From: an uncultured Clostridia bacterium
Lineage (GTDB): Bacteria > Bacillota > Clostridia > UBA1381
DNA length: 64,000 nucleotides
Assembly: GCA_934454145.1 (NCBI GenBank)
Contig: CAKSFT010000006.1
Span: 124,001 to 188,000 of the forward strand
Direction of reading: 5' to 3'
How positions within the stretch are numbered: position 1 is the stretch's first letter; every line of letters starts with the position of its first letter. A model generated the notes under the pieces. It saw only the letters and a list, made by a program, of their open reading frames with translations. It was not told the DNA's origin and did not search any database. The translations under genes were made by a program, and so were the position numbers. Shown piece by piece: positions 40,712 through 50,818 of this stretch.

Positions 40712-42091
40712 TCAGTCAATTTTGTTAATTTCTGATATATGTTTGTTAATTATCTCGCCGTTTTTTATGTCTATATCTTTTTCGATATTATACAAATTAA
40801 TATTATTAATCGACAGTCGATCTATTTTTGCTTCCTTGTCAAGTTCAATAAAGCAACCGCCCTTGTTGGAATCTTTGTGCCGTGACACCTCGCAGTTTCT
40901 TATAACAAGCTCTTCGATAGGATTTGTAATTTGTATAATTGGCAATTGAAGTTCGTTCGCACTTCTTTCCTCGATATGCAAGCCCTCAATCAATATGCTT
41001 TTCATTTTTGAACATTCAGACCTAAGTCCATCATTCCGATCATCATTATCCTCTGTATAGAACATATACCCAAATTTTAAATTATTTCGATTATCACACT
41101 TGCTTACATTGATATTTCTTAATATCAACTGTTGCACATTTCCACCAATTTGAAAAAGTAACGGTGTAAGATACTTATAATTCGCTGGCCTTGGTTCAAG
41201 ATTAATATTCTCAAATATAATCGAGCCAAAATTCCCCCCCGGTCCTTCAAACCAACTGTTTATATAAAAGCCGTAACTTTTGTATGTTCCAATTACGTTT
41301 TTAATATACACACGATCCAAAAGTCCTTTTTCTCTTGATAATAGTCTTATCCCTTGGTCTGCCTCGTGAAGTACAACACCGTCAATCAGTACATCTGTAA
41401 TCGATGATTTTTGATCACCCTCATCCGGCGCAAGCGCGATAAAATCATCACCCGTTCTGCCTTGAATATTTTTAAGCGTCAGATATTGTCCCGGTCCCCA
41501 GAAATGCAAACCGTCCTGATTTTCATTTGGCATATGATGCTCAAGGTCAATCATAATGTTTTCCATGGTAACATTTTTAAAGTTGCAGCATAAAAATGCC
41601 CATCTTCTTTGGTCTTTTAAGGTTACATCTCGGATTAGAACATTTTCGACACCTATTAGCTGCATTATCATAACCATTTTGGGTACGCCGCTTCGCTCAC
41701 AATCATAAAATACCTTTTTTAAATAAGTGTCATCCTCTTTTCTGAACTTGTCTTGGTTTATGTTGTTTCCGTTGTATGTACCGCCAAGTATCGTAATATT
41801 TCTATCTTTAACATTATCCTTGTCTGGATTTGCGTTAATCAGTATCGGCTTGTTTGTATAGTTCTTCAAAAAGAATCCACAGCACTGATTTTTACATTCT
41901 ATTGTAGTATTTGAGTGAATTTTCAGGCCGGTCACAAGTGCCGCACCGTCCATTATCAGATGAACATTTCCAAGTTCCGGTGCCTTGTCCAAAACCGCCT
42001 GAATTGCAGCTGTATCATCATCTCCGCCGCCCAGATACACATCACTGTTTAATTTTGCTCCGCACTCACTTGCATAAAATATGTTTTTCAT
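40712..42091 (-). CDS. GH28-like right-handed beta-helix protein
   Basis: A 459-residue pectin-lyase-fold protein. It starts in the family style (AKLNSDVYLGGGDDDTAAIQ) and has NENQDGLHFWGPGQYLTLKN and GRTGDDFIALAPDEGDQ, which align with the NxDG and GDD catalytic blocks of GH28; EADQGIRLLS follows where GHG/RIK are usually found. There is no signal peptide. It is probably a cytoplasmic polygalacturonase- or rhamnogalacturonase-like enzyme. It is the second such protein in the operon. ATG follows AAAGGGAG. Confidence 0.82.
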   Translation of the reverse strand: MKNIFYASECGAKLNSDVYLGGGDDDTAAIQAVLDKAPELGNVHLIMDGAALVTGLKIHSNTTIECKNQCCGFFLKNYTNKPILINANPDKDNVKDRNITILGGTYNGNNINQDKFRKEDDTYLKKVFYDCERSGVPKMVMIMQLIGVENVLIRDVTLKDQRRWAFLCCNFKNVTMENIMIDLEHHMPNENQDGLHFWGPGQYLTLKNIQGRTGDDFIALAPDEGDQKSSITDVLIDGVVLHEADQGIRLLSREKGLLDRVYIKNVIGTYKSYGFYINSWFEGPGGNFGSIIFENINLEPRPANYKYLTPLLFQIGGNVQQLILRNINVSKCDNRNNLKFGYMFYTEDNDDRNDGLRSECSKMKSILIEGLHIEERSANELQLPIIQITNPIEELVIRNCEVSRHKDSNKGGCFIELDKEAKIDRLSINNINLYNIEKDIDIKNGEIINKHISEINKID

Positions 42092-42117
42092 TTTTAATAT
42101 TCTCCCTTTATTCGCCG

Positions 42118-42301
42118 CAAAACCGACATTGCTTTTTTACATCAGTTTTCATTGCCGTCATTACGTCATTCGCCACATCATGGAACTGTCCATAGTTCTT
42201 GCCCGATACAGCCTCGCCGCCGGCTTTTGCCATGATTACTAGCCTTTTCCCCTTTTCCTCAATTGAACCCAACCGTTTTCTGTAAATATATCAACCTTCA
42301 T
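42118..42301 (-). pseudogene. Small frameshifted ORF in the glycan operon
   Basis: ATG at 42301 with an excellent GGAGGAG site opens MKVDIFTENGWVQ, which soon hits TAG TAA. Moving one base restores EEKGKRLVIMAKAGGEAVSG and GQFHDVANDVMTAMKTDVKK with a final CRFCGE, ending at 42118 (about 61 residues). The protein is not recognised; the terminal Cys pair suggests metal binding. One lost base (a T in GGGTTC) would explain the shift. It lies between the alpha-mannosidase and GH28-like genes. Confidence 0.45.
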
Positions 42302-42332
42302 AATTTTTTCTCCTCCGGATTCAAAAATCATC

Positions 42333-44789
42333 TTAATATATTTTGTTGCCGAGCATATCAGTTTCAATGTATGAATTACTGTCAAATGAGTATGTTTTCA
42401 CTTCATACGGCGAAAATTCAATCTCAGCCTCAACACCTCTGCAATTCATTGTACATTTTTCACTTTTATCCGAAGAATTAAATAACCGGATTGTTGTCTG
42501 TTCATTTTCTTTTCTGAAGGCAGAAAGAATAATATGCCTGTTGTCAATTCTCATGAAACCTTCCATAGTCTTGCCTTTGCCATGCCCCGACGGGAAAACC
42601 GACAGCACATACGGCGAGCGGTTAAAGATTTCTGCCGCGGAATCAACATACGGCTCATTTGCACACACTCTGAACCTAAATTCGCGCTCACCCATATCCA
42701 AATGCTCATGGACTCTGTCGTCCGGCGCAATCTTAAGGGATACACCGTTTATTGTAACAGGATGTGCCGAATATACTGCCGTTCTCAAAAGCGATATGTT
42801 TAATTTCCCGTTTTCTGCACTGCCCCCATGATTCCCTGTGTTGATAACAGCCAATGATTTTTGGCCGTCGTCCAGCAAACACCACTTTTGGAACGTAAAT
42901 TCACTTCCGTCATTTTGGGCTTCCTCACTTCCGAACATCTGCTGAACATACGGCTTTGCATTACTCTCAAGAGTCGTATCAAAAGATAACTTAACAAGCT
43001 TGTTTACATCATTTGTGAGCATTTTTATTTCAATATCAAGATACGGACTTTCTTTGGAAATGATATAAGTGATAACGGCATAAGATTTCTTATATTTCAT
43101 AATAACCTGAACCTTTGTTCTTAGTTCGCCGTTTTCAATAACCGAAACATTGCGCGTGTCCGCTTTCGGATACCCCCTAAACTCTCTCGCCTCATCATCG
43201 GACACAATTTCAAATTCACCCTCAAATTCATCAAGCCTTGATGTATCCATTCTCCACGGATCCTCATTATCCTTATATACCGCAAGCTTGATTCCGCCTT
43301 TTTTTAGCATATTCTGCCCATTTACACAGAGTTTGTCAATAAGCCCTGTCCCGCGGTTTATAAGCACCTCTGACTGTTTCCCTTTCAGAATGATATATTC
43401 ATCCGTCGACTCAAAAGGCTTAATATTCTGATAAGGTTTTGTCGGGTGAAGTTCGCAATCAAACCGTGTTATGCCAAGCGGCTTTGCCTTTGCCCTGAAA
43501 GCAACCTTTTTACGCCAATCCTGATTGATGCAACAGTCTTCTTTTTCGTTCTGGCAAGGCACAATCACTCCGTTCTCGTCCCGAACCTTAATGACAGTCA
43601 CCTCATTTTCATTCGGATTTTGCATTGCAAGCTGAAATTCAACTTCAAAATCTTCCTCAACCTCATATGGGTGCGGATTGAAAATAAAAACCGGAATTTC
43701 TCCTTCCTTTGCCTGCTCCAATCCCGAGCACAGTTTTAAAAATGCCTTTAAAGAAAGTTCTGAAACTATGTCTTTGCCGTTCCCAATCATTGACAAGACT
43801 TCCTCTGCACTTTTTTTGACAAGTGTACCCGGCAGGGAATCATGAAATTCAGAAAACAATAGCGACCTTTCCGCACGTTCCAATTTCTTATCATCATATT
43901 CGGCACCGCTTACGCAAAGCATCGTTTCACACCTTGCGAGGTTGTTTTCAAGTTCTCGATGCCCTTTTTTTATTTCTGCCAAAGAAGTATAGCAACCAAT
44001 CATGCAATGTACCAAAGACGTATCTATTGTTTTCAGAGAGTCCTCATCTATTTTTTCAAAATACTCATCCGGATTTGAATGTATAAAATCGATGCTGTCA
44101 CTGTATTTTTTCTCCAGCACTCTGATGTCCTGCCAATCCTTCTTGCTTGGTCCGCCCCCATGATTCCCGATTCCCCATGTAAGCAGCGAAATATCATTGT
44201 CGGGGTATTCGGAGATGTATTTTTCTATACGTTCTGCGGCGCGGCCTTTTGGTGTGTTATACCATTCGTAGATTTTTAAGGTTTTAATCTCGCTACCATC
44301 ATAACCCTTCCATATAAACGGTCCATATTCCTTATCTCTCGGCCGCATATAAATATAGTTATCAAATCCCGATTTTTTAAGGATTTGCACCAATCCTCTG
44401 GAATGACCGAAAGAATCAAAATTTACCGCTGTCTTTGTGTATGTACCGAAATTATCAGTAAAAAATTTATGCCCCAGCTTTATATGTCTTATTATTGATT
44501 CACCGCAAGGCATCAAAACGTCCGGCTGCAAATACCACCCTCCGATTATGTTCCACCTGCCTTCTTCAATCAGCTTTTTTATTTTTTCAAAAGTTTCCGG
44601 TTCAAATTCTTTTACCCATTCATACAGCATCGATTCATTGTGATTAAAAACAAATCCGTCATACTTTTCACAAAAATCAACAGCAATCCTGAAGGTTGAC
44701 AAAGCTTCTGCCACGCCCTCGCCTTTTTGCCACAACCACACAGGGTCAAGATGTGCATTGCACAATAAATATATCTGTTTTTTATCCAT
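42333..44789 (-). CDS. Alpha-mannosidase, GH38
   Basis: An 818-residue GH38 enzyme without a signal peptide. The zinc-site motif NAHLDPVWLW is at residues 11-20, the Asp nucleophile is in NFDSFGHSRG (about 124), and LLTWGIGNHGGGPSKKDW (about 205) completes the active site. The C-terminal half is the beta-sandwich part of the family. Bacterial GH38 enzymes act on alpha-mannosides; some in pectic loci act on other alpha-linked residues. It is the first gene of the cytoplasmic part of the island, and a TATAAT without a good -35 box lies about 170 bases upstream. Confidence 0.92.
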   Translation of the reverse strand: MDKKQIYLLCNAHLDPVWLWQKGEGVAEALSTFRIAVDFCEKYDGFVFNHNESMLYEWVKEFEPETFEKIKKLIEEGRWNIIGGWYLQPDVLMPCGESIIRHIKLGHKFFTDNFGTYTKTAVNFDSFGHSRGLVQILKKSGFDNYIYMRPRDKEYGPFIWKGYDGSEIKTLKIYEWYNTPKGRAAERIEKYISEYPDNDISLLTWGIGNHGGGPSKKDWQDIRVLEKKYSDSIDFIHSNPDEYFEKIDEDSLKTIDTSLVHCMIGCYTSLAEIKKGHRELENNLARCETMLCVSGAEYDDKKLERAERSLLFSEFHDSLPGTLVKKSAEEVLSMIGNGKDIVSELSLKAFLKLCSGLEQAKEGEIPVFIFNPHPYEVEEDFEVEFQLAMQNPNENEVTVIKVRDENGVIVPCQNEKEDCCINQDWRKKVAFRAKAKPLGITRFDCELHPTKPYQNIKPFESTDEYIILKGKQSEVLINRGTGLIDKLCVNGQNMLKKGGIKLAVYKDNEDPWRMDTSRLDEFEGEFEIVSDDEAREFRGYPKADTRNVSVIENGELRTKVQVIMKYKKSYAVITYIISKESPYLDIEIKMLTNDVNKLVKLSFDTTLESNAKPYVQQMFGSEEAQNDGSEFTFQKWCLLDDGQKSLAVINTGNHGGSAENGKLNISLLRTAVYSAHPVTINGVSLKIAPDDRVHEHLDMGEREFRFRVCANEPYVDSAAEIFNRSPYVLSVFPSGHGKGKTMEGFMRIDNRHIILSAFRKENEQTTIRLFNSSDKSEKCTMNCRGVEAEIEFSPYEVKTYSFDSNSYIETDMLGNKIY

Positions 44790-45011
44790 ATCCGTAAATC
44801 ACCTTTTCTGTTTTATTTTTTATCCCACAAGGGTTTCAAAACTTCACAATTTTACCCCAAAAAATCATCTCTCCCCGCGCCTAAGGGCATCAGCAACCAA
44901 TATATTCTCACTCCAATCTTTTTAAGAAGTCTTTCAGTGATATTTCCTAAATCCTTCCCATTCATCGCAACACAATTATACCATAAGTTTTTCTTATATT
45001 GCATTTTTTAA
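44790..45011 (-). other. Spacer between secreted and cytoplasmic halves of the island
   Basis: 222 bases without a gene. A TATAAT on the minus strand near 44979-44984 could be a promoter for the alpha-mannosidase operon, but I see no matching -35 box and no terminator hairpin. Confidence 0.4.
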
Positions 45012-47090
45012 TTACGATTTGCTATCCGCTTGCATCTGCAATAGGTCTGTAGCAATTTTATTTATAGAATAATCTGAAATATATTCCACATCAAATTCAG
45101 ATTGTAATCTTATATCTGCAGATGATGCTCCAATTAAAATTTCATACTTTCCGCTTTCCACATGCCAATCTCTTAAACAAATATTATAATAGCAAAAATC
45201 TTGTTCGGTTAAGGTAAATGAAATCTTTTTTTCTTCCCCCGGTAAAAGTTCAATTTTATCAAAAGCCCTCAATTCTTTTTCCGGTTTTAAGACAACGCTG
45301 TTTTTATGCGAAAGGTATAGTTGTACAATTTCTTTTCCTGCAATTTTTCCAACATTCTTTACATCAAAACTAATTGTAACTTCAAACTTTTTATCATGTA
45401 CCGCATTATCTGAAACTGTCAAATTGGAGTATTTAAATTTGGTATATGAAAGTCCATGCCCAAACGGGAACCAAACCTGTTCCGGATGAGCATCATAATA
45501 TCTGTATCCTGCAAACATACCTTCACTATACCAAACCTTATTTCCATCCCCCACCGCATCCATGTCTGTTCTTTCACAATTTGCAAAGCTTTCGGAAAGC
45601 TTTCCGCTTGGGTTAATTATACCAAATAATACATCTGCAACAGCGCTACCTCCTGCTTCCCCTGCGTACCACATATGTACAATGCCCTTAACTCTTTCAC
45701 GCCATCTTCCCGGCAAAACAGCACTGCCGGTTTGCATAACAACTATAACATTATCACAAGCATTGCAGGCAGATTCTATCATTCCGTTAAGGTAATTCGA
45801 AAATGTAATATTTTCCCTATCCCAATACTCTGTTTCTACATCCAAACCATAGTTATCACTTACAAACAAAATCATTGCATCAAAATCGTTACCACGGCTC
45901 CAGTTGTTGAGTTCTCCCACGTCTTCTGCTCCCATAAATCCATTTGGGAAACTGGTTTTGGCTACCGGGCTATAGTATACCTCAATTCCTTCTTTTTCGG
46001 CATTACTTATAATAAAGTCAAGAGGTTTATCTATTTTATCATTGTCTACCAATATTGCTGAACTGCCCGCCCCCATTATTGCAGGTCTTTGCGCGGCCTC
46101 CCCAAAAACACCTATTTTTTTATATTTATTATTTGTTATAGGAAGAACATCATCATCATTTTTTAATAATGTAATACATTCCCCCGCTATTTGTTTTGCT
46201 GTTTCGTGTTGCTTTTCCCTTGAATATACAAATTTTTCTGTTTTTTGCATATCTTTTACTCTTGAAACAAAGCAGAGTATTCGTCTTACCGCATCGTCCA
46301 GTTCTTCCAAAGTCAACTCGCCATTTTGCAATCCCTTTTTTATATCGTTGATAATATTTTTATTGCCGGGCATATCCAGATTCAAACCGGCTCTTATTGC
46401 TTTACAGGCATCGTGAACAGCTCCCCAATCAGAAACAACAATTCCATCATATTTCCATTCATTTCTTAATATATCACTTAACAGGTATTTATTTTCAGAA
46501 CACCATATACCATTTAATTTATTGTACGCACACATCACAGATGTCGGATTAGAATTTTTTAATGCTATTTCAAAAGGTTTAAGATAATACTCCCTCAATG
46601 TTCTTTCATCTATTTCGGAGTTAATAGTAGCCCTTTTATATTCTTGGTTGTTCGCAGCGTAATGTTTTATACTCGTACCAACACCTTGGCTTTCCACGCC
46701 TTGTATAAAGTTTGCCGCCATATATCCTGATAAAATCGGATCCTCAGAATAATATTCAAAGTTTCTCCCGCAATAAGGTGTCCTTTTCATATTTACACCC
46801 GGTCCAAGTAACATTTCATAACCTTCATTTCGACACTCCAACCCGATTGCCGAACCCATTTGAAAAGCCAAATCCCTATTCCATGATGCACCCAGCGCAC
46901 TGGGAGTCGGAAAACATACACATCCTCCTTCAACTTTACTCTTTCTTTTTTTTACCCCATATGGTCCATCAACCATAGAAACAGGACTGACCCCCAAATA
47001 ATCAAACCCCTTAGTTTTACTTTCAAACCCAGTGAGCATCTGCGCCTTTTCGTCTATTGACATTTGTTCTATAATTTTCTCAACATTCAT
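45012..47090 (-). CDS. GH3 family beta-glycosidase
   Basis: A protein of about 692 residues. The N-terminal GH3 barrel has IKHYAANNQEYKR and the nucleophile Asp in GIVVSDWGAVHD (about 222); the GH3 C-domain holds the acid/base region (about 400-530); the last 120 residues form the Fn3-like cap. There is no signal peptide although its upstream neighbours are secreted. It hydrolyses beta-glucosides, xylosides or similar exo substrates. ATG at 47090 is preferred (AAGGATG 6-9 bases upstream); an earlier ATG is three codons away. Confidence 0.92.
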   Translation of the reverse strand: MNVEKIIEQMSIDEKAQMLTGFESKTKGFDYLGVSPVSMVDGPYGVKKRKSKVEGGCVCFPTPSALGASWNRDLAFQMGSAIGLECRNEGYEMLLGPGVNMKRTPYCGRNFEYYSEDPILSGYMAANFIQGVESQGVGTSIKHYAANNQEYKRATINSEIDERTLREYYLKPFEIALKNSNPTSVMCAYNKLNGIWCSENKYLLSDILRNEWKYDGIVVSDWGAVHDACKAIRAGLNLDMPGNKNIINDIKKGLQNGELTLEELDDAVRRILCFVSRVKDMQKTEKFVYSREKQHETAKQIAGECITLLKNDDDVLPITNNKYKKIGVFGEAAQRPAIMGAGSSAILVDNDKIDKPLDFIISNAEKEGIEVYYSPVAKTSFPNGFMGAEDVGELNNWSRGNDFDAMILFVSDNYGLDVETEYWDRENITFSNYLNGMIESACNACDNVIVVMQTGSAVLPGRWRERVKGIVHMWYAGEAGGSAVADVLFGIINPSGKLSESFANCERTDMDAVGDGNKVWYSEGMFAGYRYYDAHPEQVWFPFGHGLSYTKFKYSNLTVSDNAVHDKKFEVTISFDVKNVGKIAGKEIVQLYLSHKNSVVLKPEKELRAFDKIELLPGEEKKISFTLTEQDFCYYNICLRDWHVESGKYEILIGASSADIRLQSEFDVEYISDYSINKIATDLLQMQADSKS

Positions 47091-47122
47091 CTTTAACATC
47101 CTTTTCTCATCCTTCTTAAAAA

Positions 47123-49102
47123 CTATTTATATATTGTAATGTGTCTTGTTGGGGTAATATTAATATCACCATATTCAACTACCAAGTCCGATGCAGAAAT
47201 ATCACCACTATTATATACTATATTACCTCTTATTACATTATTTTTAGGATATTCCGGGTGTTCATCAACATTATAAATATAGTCTACCTCAGGAAATTCT
47301 TCACATAATTTATCCAGATAATCAAGTCTTGAAAGTCTATAGTATAAATTATCATTATTTGTACTGTTTGGTCCTTCTTTTGCATACCACTTATCATCAT
47401 CTATACCCCAATGCGTTGAACAGCCGATAGAAGTTTTACAATTAAAAACAACATTATCCAGTATTTTATTATCTCTCCCCCCACTTACCGACACTGCCGA
47501 TGCACAATCGGAAAAGAGATTTTCCCTAACCGTCACCCCGGACATATAATCATCCAGATATATTGCCGTCACTCCGGAATTATAATATCCTATTATATCG
47601 TGAAAATAATTTTTTTCAATTATATTTCCGCGATTACTCCACGATCTTCCCGTATAAACCGCACCTGCATCGCTGACATTTTTACAAACATTATAAATTT
47701 CATTTCCTCTTATTGTATGCTTTAAACCCGAAAAATTTATTGCCTGATGCGGTACGTTATAAATCTCACTATTCAAAACAGATATTCCCACACCCGAAAA
47801 AGAAATTGCTGATACACTTGTTGCATTTGTTCTTGAACAATTAAATATTGCCCCTCTGTCAAACACTATATTCGATTTCTCAAGTGTACTATAGTCTGCC
47901 GATGAAATCTTGAGTCCGTTTTTGGCGATATTGCATACTTTACTGCCGGTTACATAAATATTATTTCCTCCATTGATAACCAGTCCATAATTACCTGTAT
48001 TGCGGATTGTGCAGTCTTTGATATAAATATGGTTGCAATTATCAAGATTTATTCCGTTTCTCCTTGTTTCTGAAAAAATCAGATTTTCAAATATAACATG
48101 ACTCAACCCTGTTGCATGAATTATGTCAGCATCTTTTAATGACAATACCGCTTGATTATTTTCATCAAAGCCTTCCGGCGGATAAAGATATAAATATCCG
48201 GTATCTTTATCAATATAATATTCTCCCGGCGAATCCAATTCTTCCAGGATGTTATACACATAATATCTTGCATCTCTTCCAAAATTACAATCTTTCTCCG
48301 CATCATTCGGGTTGTCCGTTATCATATAACCGGTATCCTTCTCAATCCCAAGCAATCCCGCACTTGCTGTTCTATACTGATATGATGTAAAAGCTTCAAT
48401 GTGACCATATTTTTCTTTTAAATTCCCCTCTGAATCAACCCAATCCTTTGTACGTTTTTCCAAGCACTCCATGTATACCTTTTCCTCATTATAAGCTGTA
48501 TTCGGAGAACAATACCCGCTTAGCGCAAATCCCTCATTTGGCCATCTGGCCAGTCGAATATCTTCGTCGCCAATGAACAATTCAACCTGTGAAGTGTTTG
48601 TTGTGCCGGAATTTACACCTCTTTTAGAAACGGTTCCAAAATCGTTTATTCCCATTTGATTTAAATCAACCTCTAATATATGTTCTGCAACCCCTTCTCG
48701 TATTCTTGCCGTTTGACTGTTTGCAGACAGAGGTCGAAATTTACAGTATGGTATATCTATCCCACAGGTTATCTTTGCCCCTTTACCCTCGCCTATATAT
48801 CGAATATTATACTCTTCATTGCCGCTATCATCACTTGTAAATTCCAGACCATTGTCCAAATTATATATTCCTTCGGAAAGATACACGGTTATATATGAAT
48901 TATCATGATTTTGAAGTTTTATATTTCTTATTTGCTCTTGAGCTTTCTGTATACTTTTAAACGGTCTCTCCTTGCTTCCATCATTTGAATCGCTTCCGTC
49001 CTTGCATGATACATATATTGATATTTCCTGTTTGGCCGACACTGAAAATGTTAAAAATATCATACTCCACGCAATCATGAATGAAATTATTTTTCTACTC
49101 AT
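47123..49102 (-). CDS. Secreted right-handed beta-helix carbohydrate-active protein
   Basis: A protein of about 659 residues with a signal peptide (about 1-24, ending VSA). The N-terminus ISIYVSCKDGSDSNDGSKER and PFKSIQKAQEQIR is the entry block of large parallel beta-helix enzymes, followed by many short NI.N.. coils (for example GINLDNCNHIYIKDCTIRNT) and a Trp/Tyr-rich end. The style is that of GH120/GH141-like enzymes, but I cannot assign a family or substrate. There is no SLH anchor, so it would be free or bound by other means. It overlaps the upstream gene's end by 8 bases. Confidence 0.75.
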   Translation of the reverse strand: MSRKIISFMIAWSMIFLTFSVSAKQEISIYVSCKDGSDSNDGSKERPFKSIQKAQEQIRNIKLQNHDNSYITVYLSEGIYNLDNGLEFTSDDSGNEEYNIRYIGEGKGAKITCGIDIPYCKFRPLSANSQTARIREGVAEHILEVDLNQMGINDFGTVSKRGVNSGTTNTSQVELFIGDEDIRLARWPNEGFALSGYCSPNTAYNEEKVYMECLEKRTKDWVDSEGNLKEKYGHIEAFTSYQYRTASAGLLGIEKDTGYMITDNPNDAEKDCNFGRDARYYVYNILEELDSPGEYYIDKDTGYLYLYPPEGFDENNQAVLSLKDADIIHATGLSHVIFENLIFSETRRNGINLDNCNHIYIKDCTIRNTGNYGLVINGGNNIYVTGSKVCNIAKNGLKISSADYSTLEKSNIVFDRGAIFNCSRTNATSVSAISFSGVGISVLNSEIYNVPHQAINFSGLKHTIRGNEIYNVCKNVSDAGAVYTGRSWSNRGNIIEKNYFHDIIGYYNSGVTAIYLDDYMSGVTVRENLFSDCASAVSVSGGRDNKILDNVVFNCKTSIGCSTHWGIDDDKWYAKEGPNSTNNDNLYYRLSRLDYLDKLCEEFPEVDYIYNVDEHPEYPKNNVIRGNIVYNSGDISASDLVVEYGDINITPTRHITIYK

Positions 49103-50660
49103 CAATACCTATCCCCCTAACAAAAATTTTACTCTTTTCGGGAATTGTTGACATATTACATATTAAAGAAAATTCACCGGAAGTAATATTAAACTGTCTT
49201 AAATAACATACTTCTTTTTTTTCATTCTCAACTTTTACCGTGACTATTCCTTCCCGCTCTGTTTCTCCATTTATCATTATCTGGCTATTGCTCCAAATAA
49301 TATCCTCTTTTTTTATATTGATGGCACTGTCACTTAGATTAATAACCTCAAAATCATCGTAATAATGCCGGAATATATTCAAGGATTTTATACTTCTCAT
49401 ATTATTAAGATTATCCCAAGAAAATACTTTGTACGAAATATTCTTATCCTGCAAAGAATGACTAATTGAACACGGGGTCTCACCATGTGCTGAAATTGTT
49501 AACGGTATCGTATTCACTGATACTAATTTATTGTTTTCATACGCTGCATTAATAACCGTAATATTATAATTTATATCCCCTTTATTAAGAAATGTTATCG
49601 TTGTGTTTACTACATTTTTTTCTTCATCATATGCACCTGTTATGTTTTTTATTGTGTATGGAACAACCCTATATTGGGAAACAAATTCTGAAACCAATCT
49701 CTTGTTAAATTTGTCTTTATATTCATCGTGTATATCCATATTATTAATACAAGACAAAGACAAATCTACATTACTCAATTTTATGCTTGCTTCATTTTGC
49801 GGATATAAAACGATATTATTTTCCGCTGTAACAATGTCTGCTTCTCCATATTTATAATCTCCGCTCAGTGCATATTCTCCTGATTTTAAAACAATCCTTT
49901 TGTTAGGAGCAGTTACGTTGTTGTATATTTCCACAGCACGATTCATAGTTTTCACAGGCGAAAAATATGTGCCCGGGTTTTTATCATCTCCGTCATTGGA
50001 CACAAATATATCCCTATCATCTGTATAAATGCATAAATCATCTATATATACTTTAGCTTCGGTAGTTGTGTGGCTAGTAATACAGAAATCAATTCTTGTT
50101 AAATCATTTCCTTTATAATCAAATTCATTAACTCCGTTTTCAGAAATGACTTGTTCGTTATTTATATAAAGGCACACCTTTTTTCTGTCCAAATCAATCG
50201 TGTATTTAAAATCTGTCCATACACCTTGCTTAATTAATTCTGTATCTATATAGTGTTTACCCATCAAACCTATTTTCCCTCCGGAAAAAGACATATTGAA
50301 TGCACGATTTTTATCAGAATCCCAAAACAGCGGCAATCCATGATAGCTGATTATTGTACTGCCTTCTTGTATATACAACTTATACCCGACAGTAACTTTC
50401 CCTCCTATAATCGGATTCTTTAATTGAAGATACGGCCAGGAATCAACATTGTCATATTTTCCTACGCTTATTGCGAGATGTCCATTTTCAATTCTTACAT
50501 AATGTTTTTCCGTAGGTTGAACTAACGGTTCTCTTGACCATCCAGTCAAACTATGCATGTCCGTCGTATTAAATTCCTCATATATAGGCAATTCATTTGC
50601 TGCATATACCTTTATATTAAATAAAATCAGCAACGCAACAATAAATCGTATTATTTTCAT
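49095..50660 (-). CDS. Secreted protein, LamG-like domain plus beta-helix start
   Basis: A 521-residue exported protein of unknown role. Signal peptide (about 1-20, ending VYA); a jelly-roll/LamG-like domain (about 25-220) with VTVGYKLYIQEGS and KVYIDDLCIYTDD; then the start of a beta-helix-type domain (DIFVSNDGDDKNPGTYFSPV) that is too short to be an enzyme; and an Ig-like end. It reads like the N-terminal module set of a longer beta-helix enzyme, followed by a separate gene (47123-49102) whose product begins with the same block. It could be a carbohydrate-binding partner. Confidence 0.65.
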   Translation of the reverse strand: MKIIRFIVALLILFNIKVYAANELPIYEEFNTTDMHSLTGWSREPLVQPTEKHYVRIENGHLAISVGKYDNVDSWPYLQLKNPIIGGKVTVGYKLYIQEGSTIISYHGLPLFWDSDKNRAFNMSFSGGKIGLMGKHYIDTELIKQGVWTDFKYTIDLDRKKVCLYINNEQVISENGVNEFDYKGNDLTRIDFCITSHTTTEAKVYIDDLCIYTDDRDIFVSNDGDDKNPGTYFSPVKTMNRAVEIYNNVTAPNKRIVLKSGEYALSGDYKYGEADIVTAENNIVLYPQNEASIKLSNVDLSLSCINNMDIHDEYKDKFNKRLVSEFVSQYRVVPYTIKNITGAYDEEKNVVNTTITFLNKGDINYNITVINAAYENNKLVSVNTIPLTISAHGETPCSISHSLQDKNISYKVFSWDNLNNMRSIKSLNIFRHYYDDFEVINLSDSAINIKKEDIIWSNSQIMINGETEREGIVTVKVENEKKEVCYLRQFNITSGEFSLICNMSTIPEKSKIFVRGIGIDE

Positions 50661-50730
50661 TTATTTCCTCCATAGTTTAGGCGATCATCACATATGTTTT
50701 CCTTACCTTCATTTATCTTCGGTAGTAAGA

Positions 50731-50769
50731 CCAAACCGACAAACAAAAAATATTTGTCGGTTTGGTCAA
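50731..50769. repeat. Intergenic hairpin
   Basis: GACCAAACCGACAAA and its complement (15 bp) around a 9-base loop. It lies between the SGNH gene and the next gene of the cluster. No T-run follows on either strand, so it is more likely an mRNA-stabilising or processing hairpin than a terminator. Confidence 0.55.
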
Positions 50770-50818
50770 AATACCTATTTCAGATAAGATATACCTTATA
50801 TAATTTTTATAAATTGTC

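Noticed and set aside
50731..50769. Rho-independent terminator between the SGNH gene and the next gene
   Set aside because: The stem is strong but neither strand has a T-run after it, so it is listed as a hairpin only.
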